A DNA stretch of 64,000 bases from Aspidapion aeneum (taxonomy: Eukaryota; Arthropoda; Insecta; Coleoptera; Brentidae): NCBI GenBank assembly GCA_963576565.1, contig OY755045.1, positions 39,080,667-39,144,666 on the forward strand. The letters are read 5' to 3'. Of this stretch, positions 11,200-21,483 are shown piece by piece. Position 1 is the stretch's first letter. The number at the start of each line of letters is the position of its first letter. The notes beneath the pieces were generated by a model that made no database searches, had not been told where the DNA came from, and saw nothing but the letters and a program-made list of their open reading frames with translations. The translations under genes were made by a program, and so were the position numbers.

Positions 11200-12214
11200 C
11201 AGACCTGTCACAAGTACATTATGAAAGTACTTCAAGTATAAGTACCAAGTACATTAAGATTTGGAAAAGTACTTGAAGTACTAAGTACATTTTCTTTACA
11301 TTTCCAAGTCCATTATAAAAGTACTTGATTTTCCCCATACAAGTTAAATAAAAGTACTTGAAGTACAATAGAAGTACTTCAAGTATTTTAAACATGTCAA
11401 AAATGAAAAAATGCCAAAAAGATCAAAAAAATGTTAAAAAATTTCAAAAAAGTAAAAAATTTCAAAAAAATTCAAAAAATAGTATGTACTATTTTTATAA
11501 TAGCCCACAAAACTACTTAAAAACTTGTTTAAATCAAACTTAATCAATAAGCATAACAAACGTAAATATCCAAGGAATTTTTTGAGGTGTATCTAATCAG
11601 ACTAAATAAATTTTCGAGTTCTGTAAACCAACCTCTATCAAACGTAGAAATTACGTCTGCCGCAAGGTGTGTAGGTAGATCCCCAAAAATTGGGCTGGAA
11701 CCTGCACTACCTACACCCTCCAATAGATGGCATGTGCTGTAGTAGTTTCTCACACTGAATTTGAATTTCATGTTCCACGAAATAATCAAGGTGCGTGCAT
11801 ATAATTAAGCCTATATGCATTATTCTTTGGATAAGTGTGTACCTAATATTATGACTTTTTTACCTATCAAGGTTGCTAAAATACCGGACTTCCCTGCCAA
11901 GTTGATAAAAAAACCGAACAGGTGGCATCTCTGAGGTTACCACTTGTCTTCGGCGCATTAAAGTTATATCTCACCTATATCTACATTCTACTTCAAGAAT
12001 ATTTTATTGTAATTGATAAACTTTTAATGTACTTAAAGTACTTATAATGTACTTGAAGTACTTATAATGTACTTGAAGTACTTTACTTGACAAGTTCAAG
12101 TACATTTCCAAGTACATTGTTAAATGTACTTCAAGTACCAAGTAGAATTACCGGATTGTAGTTGTACTTCAAGTACAATTTCAAGTACTGTACTTGAAAT
12201 ACCTGACAACTCTG
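11200..12214. mobile_element. Non-autonomous hAT element with AAGTACTTGAAGTAC subterminal repeats
   Basis: The ends read CAGACCTGTCACAAGTA and, reverse-complemented, CAGAGTTGTCAGGTATT. They are flanked by an exact 8-bp duplication TCGGTATG (11192-11199 and 12215-12222). Both ends are packed with the palindromic words AAGTACTT and CTTGAAGTAC, about ten occurrences within 190 bp on each side, which probably bind the transposase. hAT elements characteristically have CAG-type ends, 8-bp duplications and subterminal repeat arrays. The 1,015-bp body has no convincing transposase. Confidence 0.88.
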
Positions 12215-12265
12215 TCGGTATGTCAGCATGGATTTATATATGCCGGGGGATGACGCTTGATTGTT

Positions 12266-12489
12266 ATTGGCGTATAATACGCGCGGTTTTTTTTTTCTCA
12301 GGTTCTAATATAACCGAGCGGATACGCTTAATGGACACCCGACATTAAGCCTGCTGTCCATGGAGCGTATTATCCGCGCGGAATTTTTTTTCTCAGGGTT
12401 TGATTGGTTGAAATATTTAAATCAACCAATCAGAGCCCAAGAAAAGATAAATCCGCGCGGATAATACGCTCCATGGACACCCAGCCTAA
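12266..12489. mobile_element. Palindromic miniature element plus partial second copy
   Basis: Between 12345 and 12489 almost the whole sequence is one palindrome. Each arm contains GTCCATGGAGCGTATTATCC, then GCGCGGA and a GATTGGTTGA block, meeting at AAATATTTAAAT. A diverged partial copy (GCGTATAATACGCGCGG to GGATACGCTTAATGGACACC) lies directly upstream at 12266-12340. The element lies just outside the hAT element above. Confidence 0.8.
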
Positions 12490-12581
12490 GGTCTAACAAA
12501 TCAACTTAGATAAGAAAATTACAAGTGTCTCATTTTGAAGGCTTTTTACGGGGAGGCATTTTCAACAATAGTCTATGTTAA

Positions 12582-15124
12582 GGGCACTCCATAGATCAGG
12601 TTTTAACTTGTTGTCATTCTGGTAAATGCGTTTTTTAAAAGATATGGCCCCCACCACTTTTTTTTGCCCAATACTTTTTAAAACGATGTATCTTTCTTAA
12701 AAATAGTCGTAGAGGGTTGCAAAAAATGGCAAGTAAATCAGTAAATACCCGCAATAAAATAATTTTCTATTATATTTTTCAAAATTTTGCTTCATTTTTT
12801 TAGAAAAATAAAATAACTGAATTTTTCCTTTTTTTTTGTATAGCTAGTAAAGTTTAACCTACATTTTAATTAACACCAAAGCAAAATTTAAAAAAAAAGT
12901 TTATATAAAAGTTATAGAATGAACATTTTTCTTTAATTTGGTGTATATAAGTCTTATATAGATGTATATTTTATATTTGTTTCAATAAAAAAACAATTTG
13001 TTGTCATCAAAACGACTACCGAATGTATTACCGTACGCGGACGCCTATAAGGCGGCGCGCGGCTTTACGCAGCTGAGGCGTCTAGTAAAACAGGTGATTT
13101 CTATAATAATAATTATTGTTATCGTTGTTTGATGGACATTATCAAACAACGTTGTTATTCTTATTTTTGAAAGTTAATATCAATCGACGAAAATTTTTAC
13201 AATAACACCTGCAGAGGTAGTTGAGTATGCAAAATATGAGGACCGCAGTTTGACAATGGATCCTAGCTGAGAATACGTTACAGACTAACGATTTGGATGT
13301 TGCCGGGCAAGTTTTGGGTCCAATTTTTTTTATCCTTATAGTCCTTGTAGTGGTGTTCGAATTTCTAAAAATGTAACTAAGTTGACGCCCTAAATACACA
13401 ATGACATAAAAACGGATCAAAAATGTCTAAAATCTAATTTAAAAATAAATTTATATTAGTTTTTTAAATTTTAGCTGCAAAATCCCCCAAAACCCCCCAG
13501 ACTCCCCAAATCCTGAAATTTTTAGATTTTTTTCAAATTTTCTTAAAAACTAAGCTTACGGATAAATATGTACTAATCTTTATTGTAGACCATAAAATTT
13601 TCTTTTTAACAATATATAAGTCTGTGGAGTACGACTAATGACAAACTCTCCAACGGCGTCCGTTTATTGAGGTAGTATAAATAAATTTAAAAAAGAAACA
13701 TGTTTTTAGAGGTTTTACCGGATTTTCTTAAAAACCGAGCTCTATATCAAAAAATATAATACACACTTTGTTATAGACAATAAAATCATGTATAATAAAG
13801 CAAGAGTAGTCCCATCTATAAAAATTTAGAGGCGTCCGTAAATAAAATCAATTTTGAAAAATCACTAAAGTTATCATTTTTTTACAAGTTTTATCCAATT
13901 TTCTCAAAAGTTAAGCTTTTTGGAAAAAAAATTATTTTGCCGTTTATTGTAGAAAATAAAACTTCTTTTTTAACAATGTATTAGTCAGTGGGGTCAGGCT
14001 AATGACAAACTCTCCAGCGGCGTCCGTTTATTAAGAAAATATAAAAAAATTAAAGAAACCACATAGGTTTTACCCGAATATCTTAAAAACGAAGCTCTCT
14101 ATCAAAAATTGTGACCTATAGTCGATTGTAGACAATAAAATGTTCTTTTAAACCTGTGTAATAATGTAAGATTTGTCTTCAGATTAAAACTTCACAGGCC
14201 AAACAAATTTATTCTGTTACAAGTTTTTTCCAATTTTCTCAGAAACTAAGCTCAATTGACAAAAATGTATTTTATACTTTATTGTAAGAAATAAAATATT
14301 CTTTTTAACAATGTGTAAGTCAGTAGGGTCTAATTAATGACAAACCCTTCAGCGACGTCCGTATTACGAGGCAATTAAAAAATAAAATAAATACAATCAT
14401 TTTTGTCACATGTTTCACCCGATTTTTTTTTCGAATATTAAAAAGATAAATTTTTTAAAAAGTATTTTTTTAATATATTTCAAATCAAGTAATTTAAACT
14501 TTGTGGTATTAAAATCGGATAAAAAATAAAAAAAATACAATTTGTTTTTAAATAAGCTTTTCCGCCATATTGAATCCGCCATATTTAAAAAAAGGCGTAA
14601 ATATCACAATGACAATAAGTCAAAACCTGATCTGCTACGTAAGTTAAACAAATTTAAGTTACTTTCAAAAAGTTCTTATGGTTTTCATTAAAAACATAAT
14701 TTTTAAATATAGACCCCTATTTTTTCCAGTTATTTGGAAATAACTCAAAAACTGATTAACGCATTAGAACACTTGAACCAGATTTAAATAAAAAATCAAA
14801 ATAGCTATCTTTTTTATATAAACTTTTTTTCTAGCTCCAATAGTTTTATAAATAAAATACAAAAAATAAAAAAAATTTACCTTATTTTTTAATTTTTTTT
14901 ATTTTTTTGACAAATACAAAAAATACATATTTTCTGACCAATACATTTTAAAACACATTACAAAGCAAGTATTTTAAACTTTGTTCCATGAAAATCGGAT
15001 AAGAAATAAAAAAGTTACAATTGTTTTAAAAATACGCCTTTCCGCCATTTTGAATCCGCCATATCTTTCAAAAAACGCATTTACCAGAATGACAACAAGT
15101 CAAACCCTGATATATGGGATGCCC
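12582..15124. mobile_element. TTAA-flanked element (piggyBac-like), 2.5 kb
   Basis: The left end is GGGCACTCCATAGATCAGG and the right end, reverse-complemented, GGGCATCCCATATATCAGG. The match continues about 70 bp inward through TTGTTGTCATTCTGGTAAA. Both ends abut TTAA (12578-12581 and 15125-15128), the target of piggyBac transposons. No transposase is recognisable. The inside contains a tandem array (13500-14380), a GC-rich patch near 13030-13080, and an extra, partly degraded copy of the right terminal region at 14490-14640. It is evidently non-autonomous and has been internally reshuffled. Confidence 0.8.
13500..14380 (+). repeat. Tandem array, about 350-bp dimeric unit
   Basis: The word GACAAACTCTCC, followed by GGCGTCCGT, recurs at 13640, 14004 and, diverged, 14339. 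This gives spacings of 364 and 335 bp. Half-way between are weaker related blocks (TTTTCTTAAAAACCGAGCTC and a GAGGCGTCCGTAAA variant at about 13830), so the unit seems to be a dimer of two diverged half-units of about 175 bp. The array lies wholly within the TTAA-flanked element. Confidence 0.7.
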
Positions 15125-15129
15125 TTAAC

Positions 15130-16090
15130 AAAGTTAGCTTATCGGCAGAAAGTTGGCACGACTTGCACACGAAACTTGATTTGTCCATAGACTACAACGT
15201 TTTAACTCATTACTTTAAAACTAGCCAATAGATTTATACCATATTTCGAACAATTGTAGTCCAAAATGTTTGATAGGTATTTAATAAAAATATTGGTCGA
15301 TTCATTATTATTAAATACAGTAAAAATATTGCATATTTTTTGAAAAATCCTTAACACTTAAAAACCAAATACTAATATTAAAAACTTACTAAATGGTTAT
15401 CGAGCAAACGCTTCGGCCTACAACTGTTAAAAATTTTGTTTAAATCGCTTAATTAGTTTTAAAATAATGACTTCCAACATTGTTGGAAATGAGTTCAGAA
15501 AATGGTCTGGCCTAATTTTACATGTATGCTCTTTATATATAATCAAGCCTATATTTGGGCAAAATTAATTGTTAACTCTTTGGGCACTTATTGCTGATCG
15601 CCGAAGCAACATTAAAGATATAGTTTTTGCTAAGTCACCTGAAATGCTCCTAATACGGGGTTCTATCGATTTCATGAAATTTTGCTTCATTCTGCCCTTC
15701 AAAAGTGATCCAAATTCATATAAAATCTTCCTGGTATAAATTCAACCCTACCGACGGAGAAAAGGCGCGACTCTTTGCGGTCCGACGACAAAGTATTTGT
15801 TTTGAGACCGACCCAGCCCAGGTAGATACACGGCACCTGATTGGCAGATTTTTTTGAGACGGGCTTTTAATTGCTTTCAGGTGTTTCTTTCGGGACCCCT
15901 TTTGTCGGCAGTATGCAGAGTTAGAAAATAAATCAGTGTCGTTTCTGTAGGTGTAGGAATAGAAAGTTTTATTTACGCCATAATTAACTGAAATAATTTT
16001 CATGAGTATATCTACCGCCGCCCATGTCACTTTCTTTAAAGGATATGCCGATGGTCGGCTTTAACCTTTGTTCAACTGACTTTGCAAAAA
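15130..16090. other. No gene recognised
   Basis: The only long open frame (minus strand, 15716-16030) starts in unremarkable sequence and shows no motif I know. Its basic, serine-rich composition does not argue strongly for coding. No terminal repeats were found. Confidence 0.35.
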
Positions 16091-16094
16091 CTTT

Positions 16095-16730
16095 ACTACT
16101 ACTATGTTGATTTAGAGCGTTTTTCTACGTTGTCCGACGCCTATTCTCCACCTCCTTCGATCTTCAAAATCATCTTCTGTCAGGTTTTTTTTACTCATTA
16201 GTGTTGGATTGACTGTTGCCATTCCAGTTTAGGACGCACTCTTTTTCTGCCCCCTATTGGTTGCCATTCTGGGAGCTGCTTTGGTAATTTTTTGTCGTTC
16301 ATCCGTTGTACATGGCCGTACCATATTAGTTGTCTTTTAGTGATGTAATCCGTTATGCTTCCCTGGATTCCCATTCGGTCTTTTATGATATAATTTCTTA
16401 TAATATGATTTGTTCTAGATGCTTTAATTTATCTTCTTATTGCATTCATTTCGACACTTTCCATTTTTGCTTTGTATTTTTCTGTTACGCGACAAATCTC
16501 TATGACATACAATAGCGTGCTTTTCATCATTTTTTCATATATATTAAATTTTACATTCTTTTTTTTATCAATATAATAACCTTTTTTGCTTTTACTATTC
16601 TTTTTTCCAGTTCTTGTTTATCCATTGTCGAGTTCTAACTCACTTAATTCGTTTTCAATACATAAGTACTGTGTCTTGTCCACGTTCACTGTTAACCCCC
16701 ACCTTTAGTATTCTATCGTTAACTTTCTTA
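16095..16730 (-). pseudogene. RTE-like LINE copy, 3' half (minus), interrupted
   Basis: The minus strand matches the 3' end of the LINE at 44815-46605. It starts with the TAGTAG tail (seen here as ACTACTACTATG) and continues through the C-terminal region, equivalents of RRRWRIGVGQR and MVHVQRMN. It is full of frame changes. At 16731 it is split by a 2,178-bp transposon, and the rest resumes at 18909. Together the two parts represent a 5'-truncated copy, as expected from incomplete reverse transcription. Confidence 0.8.
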
Positions 16731-17616
16731 AGCCGGGTACTCATTAACGAACAACGAGCATCGATCAACGAACGCGATCTATTCGCTAATGTGGACGGCA
16801 TTGTTCGGGGCTCGCAGCGCGATATCGAAACCTTAAATTAAAAGAAAGTACCCAGTTAATTTGAGACATAAATACACATCTCTTGAAAAAATTAACCTAC
16901 ATAAATACATTTTTTAAATAAAAAAAAACTTTTAAAAAGGAATTGCTAAATCTATTTGTAATAGTTTACTTGTAAGAAAATAGTAAGCTATCAGTCTTAC
17001 TTTTTTACTTAAATTGTGAATATCTCAAAAACTAATCTATTAATTTTTGAAATAATATCAATGCTGTAAAGGAATAGAAAAAACTCTTTTAAACCAGGTA
17101 TCACTTGGCCCAATTTCCCTTTCTAAAGTCAAGAGGTCAAAGCTACCCCAACTAGGAGTCGATAGATATAAATATTTTAAGAAAATAAAAATAATGTGTC
17201 CAAGGATTTCTTCAAAAATTTACTTTAAATACTCATAATGGCATCCCGTATACGTTTTCTGTGAGCATTATTACTTTAAATTAAAATTGATAATGATGAT
17301 GATAACGAAAATGATTATGCGTATGTTTTATCGCTCCGCTTGTTTTGCAAAAAGAGTTTTTTTTTCTGGGTAATAAATTTTGTAGTATAAAATGGAAAAT
17401 AAATATATTTTGTTTACCTCACTTTACTGATAACGGTAATTACCACTTATGATTGGACAAGCTAACCTATGCACGTATTAATGCTAAAAACTGCACAGAA
17501 CAGATGTGGCTTTACTCAGGCATTGTTATCTGTATTGAGAGATGTTGAAGGAATAAGAACAATTCGCGCGCGCTCGCTTAAAGCGCCTCTAGCGGTAGAT
17601 ATGTAGGAATTACAAA

Positions 17617-17863
17617 CTGATAACGGTAATGACGATCTTCCAGGAGACGCGCAAAAAAGTTATACTGATAACGGTAATGACGCTCTTCCAGAATATGTGT
17701 ACAAAAATTTTACATTGATAACGGTAATGACGCTCTTCCAGGGTATGCATTTAAAATGTTATATTGATAACGGTAAGGACGCTCTTCCAGGGTACGCGTT
17801 TAAAGATGTTATACTGATAACGGTAATGACGCTCTTCCAGGGTACGCGTTTAAAATGTTATTT
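17617..17863 (+). repeat. Five-copy tandem repeat of 48-50 bp
   Basis: Units start at 17617, 17665, 17715, 17764 and 17814. Each begins YTGATAACGGTAATGACG and continues CTCTTCCAG, followed by a more variable half. The last two units are nearly identical (GGGTACGCGTTTAAA), so expansion is towards the right. Isolated GATAACGG words also occur at 17428 and 18055. The open frame across it merely translates the repeat. Confidence 0.85.
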
Positions 17864-17877
17864 CATAAAAAAAATTA

Positions 17878-17881
<4 letters not shown>

Positions 17882-17960
<79 letters not shown>
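17882..17960. repeat. (TA)n microsatellite
   Basis: An uninterrupted TA dinucleotide run of about 79 bp, following the 49-bp tandem array inside the TTA-flanked transposon. Confidence 0.95.
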
Positions 17961-17963
<3 letters not shown>

Positions 17964-18331
17964 GTTAAACTCTACTTATAGAGCAATATAATGTTGAAAT
18001 TCGTATTACATTAGGTTTTTTTATTTTAGTGATTGCAAACCTCTATCCGGTTATGATAACGGAGTATGACGTTTGGGCCAGTCTTACACAAATGTTAACA
18101 ACAAATAGCAACTTCAGCATCAAACTAAATGTAGTGCTTTAGATTAATATTGGAGGCAATTTTATTTGTACAAGAAAAATAACTAATATACCAAACACTA
18201 ATTTAATTTTGGATGGTAACATGAAAGGGGTACCCTTTTTCAATAATGACCTAATACTTATACATGTTCTCTGGGTTATTTTGTCTGGTTCAGGCAATTT
18301 TTTTTACGCTGCTGCTTGTGCGAATCAGGCT

Positions 18332-18599
18332 CAGGGGCGAATCAAGGGGGGGGCAGAGGGGCCTGGCCCTCCCCCCTCCTTGACATAAAACTTATAATTT
18401 TTAATTCCAGAAGAAAAATAACCCATGCATAAGCCGCAATTTTTTTTTAATTCAATTTAACTGATTTTACTCAAATTTTCGCCTGCGGCACATTTTATTT
18501 GCACATAGTGGTAAACTTTAAAGCTAATTCTTATTAACTCCCACAAAAAAAAATATTTTGTGTTTTTTCCCTCCTTGGCCCCTCCTGGATCCGCCACTG
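18332..18599. mobile_element. hAT-type miniature element nested in the TTA-flanked transposon
   Basis: The left end CAGGGGCGAATCAAGG and the right end, reverse-complemented, CAGTGGCGGATCCAGG are CAGTGGCG-type hAT termini. The flanks ATCAGGCT (18324-18331) and GTCGGGCT (18600-18607) match at 6 of 8 positions, consistent with an old 8-bp duplication. Both ends have C/G runs, as does the element at 53639. Confidence 0.7.
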
Positions 18600-18908
18600 G
18601 TCGGGCTTACTGGCAAAGTCGTTTTGTTTTAGGCTAGTAACATATAAACCACGCATCTTCTTTTAAATGTTTTTTAAATAGTCTTTGTTCTTTGGATCCC
18701 ATATAACAGGTCTATTCCTGTAATTTTCAAATAGACAATACTTTTTCATCATTCATGGTATTTTTTTTATTTGAAGCGCATTGAACGACGACCGCCTTTT
18801 GGCTCGTTGCGAATGGCTTGTTGCGCGCTGCGATCATACCTTTTTCACGTCTACATTAGCGAATTGTTCGAGGCTCGAGGCTCGTGGCTCGTTAATGAGT
18901 ACCCGGCT

Positions 18909-19075
18909 TTATAATATACTCCATGTCTACCTTATCATTAGCTACATTTACTTTTTCGTCAGCAAACTGTAGCGTGTATATGGTAAATCGGTCGTTACAA
19001 CATCTCTGTCTTAAGCCTGTCGTTACCAGGAATTCTTTTGAAAATTGATTTCCAATCTTAATTTTAGCTTTTATA
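18909..19075 (-). pseudogene. RTE-like LINE copy (continuation of the part at 16095-16730)
   Basis: After the inserted transposon the reversed LINE resumes with ATACTCCATGTC, then the region of RT motif C (GTCAGCAAACTGTAGCGTG). It ends at about 19070 in AATTTTAGCTTTTA, where it meets the 5' end of the next LINE in head-to-head arrangement. The copy at 34738-35350 is truncated at nearly the same consensus position. Confidence 0.75.
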
Positions 19076-19487
19076 TATATTATATACGGGGTACGGGGTA
19101 GACCTCGTCAGATGTCTATCAGGGGAAATGAATCGACCCCTGCCCTCCGTAGATTCCAGGTACTCTCTGACCCGGAGAGTTAGCACCTGTTTAGGGTCCC
19201 ATTCCCAGGGTTACGGGAGAAGACCACATCGGTATGAAAGGCGGAGAGGATGGACCTCGGTACGGTGATCATAGCGCAGGTGGCAACCCTTTCTTTTAGG
19301 GATAGTATAAAAGAAGAAGATGCTGCCTTGTAGTACAGGCGTTGGAATCGTCAAAGGCTAGGGGAAGAAAACCTCGATCAAAAATTACCTGGTCCTCCAG
19401 GTTGGGGGTTGGGGCATTAGACTAACTCTCTGATACCCGGAAAAAACGTACACTGTTAAAAAACCCAATCAAACGCCTCGGAAAGAA

Positions 19488-21461
19488 ATGAAAAACCTAA
19501 GACGAACCAAGCAAAGAAACAGGAATATGATTTTTGGTACATGGAACGTACAAGGAATGAGTCGAAAAGTGAATGATATAGTCCATGAGTGCAGCAGAAT
19601 GAAGGTTGACCTTGCTGTACTAACAGAAATGAAGAAGAAAGGAAAAGGATCTGAAAACCTAGGACAGTATGACCATTTCTATAGCGGAGTGGCAAAAGAA
19701 AAACATGCGCAACAAGGAGTATCTATTTTGGTCAACAAAAGATTTAGAAAATATATCACCAACTGGGAAGCAGTAAATGAACGGCTAATAAGAATGAATA
19801 TAACAATAAAAGGAATAAGACTTACGATTTTTGGAATCTATGCGTATAATGACGATGCAAATGTAGCCGTGAAAGACAATTTTTTTGAAGAAATCCACAA
19901 TGAAATATCAGCAGTAAGTACATCTAGAGAAATTGTAATATTGGGAGATTTAAATAGTAGAACAGGTAACAGAGTAAATGATCTGACAGTTGGCCAATAT
20001 GAAGAAGATGTTGTTAATGACAATGGAAACCGGCTTATCACAGTATGTGAGCAATTAGACCTAAAAATCCAAAACGGTTTTTTCCAACATAAGAAAATAC
20101 ACAAATATACCTGGACCAAACCCTCACAAAACCTGAAATCCGTCATTGATTATCTTATCACTAAACAAAAGACAAAACTAAAAATTCAAGATGTCAGAAC
20201 AAAGCGTGGATCAACATGCGGAAGTGATCACTATTTTCTGGAGACCAAAATTCTCTTTCCTTATCAAGGCCGAAGCCTCCATCAACAAAATCTTGATGAT
20301 ACAGTGAATGAGGAAATTGATCACTGTCAATATAATCTACTAAGCCTAGAACATGACAGCGTAAAAAACTTATACAAAAAGAGACTGAACGAAAAACTTA
20401 ATTCAAGTTCAGGTGAAACCCCAGATGAGGAATACGAATGTATCACATTAAGCATCCATCAAGTTGCAAAAGAAGCACTAGGATTAGTGGAAGAAACTCC
20501 TAAAAGAACAAAACCATACTGGTGGGATGCTGAGATTGAAAGTGAAATAGAGGAAAAAAGGAAATTATATCACACGTACTTATCCCAAAAGACAGATAGA
20601 AGCAGAGAAGAATACAAAATCGCGCAATCAAAGGTGAGAAGAATGATCAGTGATAAGAAGAATCAATCATGGATGCAAAAGTGCCAGAAAATAGATTCTT
20701 ACTTAGGAGGTAGGAGAAGTACCGAAAGCTGGAAAACTATAAGATCGATCAAAAAAGAAACATGCAGAGATATTATTTCACCAATACCAGACAAAGAATG
20801 GGATGAGCATTTTAAAAAACTTTTAACTGAAGATAGAGCAGAATTCAAGGAAGACGAAAGAGACAATATCATTAGAACGATGGGATCTCCAGTACCCCTC
20901 ACAATATCTGAGGTCAAAAACGTGTGCAAAACCTTAAAAAGCGGTAAATCTGCCGGACCCGGAAATATCCCAGCTGAACTTATTAAATATGGCACTGAAG
21001 AATTGTTCTGTAGATTACGGAATCTTTTCCAAAGATATTTAAATGGAGCTGTAGTACCAACTGAGTGGAAAACGTCATATATATCCACAATACACAAAAA
21101 AGGAAGGAAAGATATATGTGACAATTATAGAGGTATATCTGTAACTAGTACGCTAAGCAGAATATATGGCAAAATAATAAGAAATAAAGTGGAGAGCGAA
21201 TATAAAGATATGGAGGCAGAAGAACAAGCCGGTTTCAGGGCGGGTAGATCGACTTCAGATCATCTCTTTTGTATAACCCAAGTTATTGAAAAGAAAATGG
21301 CATACGGACAAGAGCTCCATCTGCTTTACGTAGATTTGCAGAAGGCATATGATAGTATACCACTAAATCTACTTTGGAAAGCGTTGGAAAAGACAAACAT
21401 AAGCGTACAACTAATTAAGGCCATCAAAGAGTTATACCGCAATAGTAAGGCAAAAGTTTAA
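19488..21461 (+). CDS. LINE endonuclease-reverse transcriptase, N-terminal two thirds
   Basis: The 657-residue frame starts at an ATG. Residues about 13-250 form the apurinic-type endonuclease that nicks target DNA: GTWNVQG (17-23), the metal-binding Glu47 in LTEMK, GDLNSRTG (153-160) and SDH (246-248) are all present. A linker rich in charged residues follows. The RT domain starts with SGKSAGPGNIPAEL (near 485), AGFRAGRSTSDH and motif A YVDLQKAYDS with catalytic Asp616. The frame stops shortly after at a TAA inside GTTTAAAAAAAAAGC. The rest of RT continues one base out of register, so the gene carries a frameshift at a poly-A run. Every catalytic motif of the endonuclease is intact, so inactivation looks recent. 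Confidence 0.92.
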   Translation: MKNLRRTKQRNRNMIFGTWNVQGMSRKVNDIVHECSRMKVDLAVLTEMKKKGKGSENLGQYDHFYSGVAKEKHAQQGVSILVNKRFRKYITNWEAVNERLIRMNITIKGIRLTIFGIYAYNDDANVAVKDNFFEEIHNEISAVSTSREIVILGDLNSRTGNRVNDLTVGQYEEDVVNDNGNRLITVCEQLDLKIQNGFFQHKKIHKYTWTKPSQNLKSVIDYLITKQKTKLKIQDVRTKRGSTCGSDHYFLETKILFPYQGRSLHQQNLDDTVNEEIDHCQYNLLSLEHDSVKNLYKKRLNEKLNSSSGETPDEEYECITLSIHQVAKEALGLVEETPKRTKPYWWDAEIESEIEEKRKLYHTYLSQKTDRSREEYKIAQSKVRRMISDKKNQSWMQKCQKIDSYLGGRRSTESWKTIRSIKKETCRDIISPIPDKEWDEHFKKLLTEDRAEFKEDERDNIIRTMGSPVPLTISEVKNVCKTLKSGKSAGPGNIPAELIKYGTEELFCRLRNLFQRYLNGAVVPTEWKTSYISTIHKKGRKDICDNYRGISVTSTLSRIYGKIIRNKVESEYKDMEAEEQAGFRAGRSTSDHLFCITQVIEKKMAYGQELHLLYVDLQKAYDSIPLNLLWKALEKTNISVQLIKAIKELYRNSKAKV

Positions 21462-21483
21462 AAAAAAAGCAAAACTAACCAAA

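Larger units (their letters stand above)
16731..18908. mobile_element. TTA-flanked DNA transposon, 2.2 kb
   Basis: The ends are AGCCGGGTACTCATTAACGA on both strands. The imperfect match extends about 65 bp to ATTCGCTAATGT and is rich in CGAAC/ACGAGC words. The flanks are TTA (16728-16730 and 18909-18911). Removing the element and one TTA restores the interrupted LINE (GTTAACTTTC-TTA-TAATATACTCC), which proves the boundaries. A TTA or TAA duplication is typical of PIF/Harbinger-type elements, though the superfamily is not settled. Inside are a 49-bp tandem array, an AT microsatellite and a nested hAT-type element. Confidence 0.85.

Noticed and set aside
11358..11543. Lys-rich open frame inside the hAT element
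   Set aside because: It is low-complexity AAAATT-type sequence and has no transposase motif.
15716..16030. 104-codon minus-strand frame
   Set aside because: No motif, no splice context and no second support; kept only as an unassigned stretch.
17617..17863. CRISPR-like regular array
   Set aside because: The whole unit repeats, including the supposed spacers, at 48-50 bp and within a eukaryotic transposon; it is a minisatellite.
20699..21124. 141-codon minus-strand frame opposite the LINE RT
   Set aside because: Antisense shadow of a well-supported + strand reverse transcriptase.
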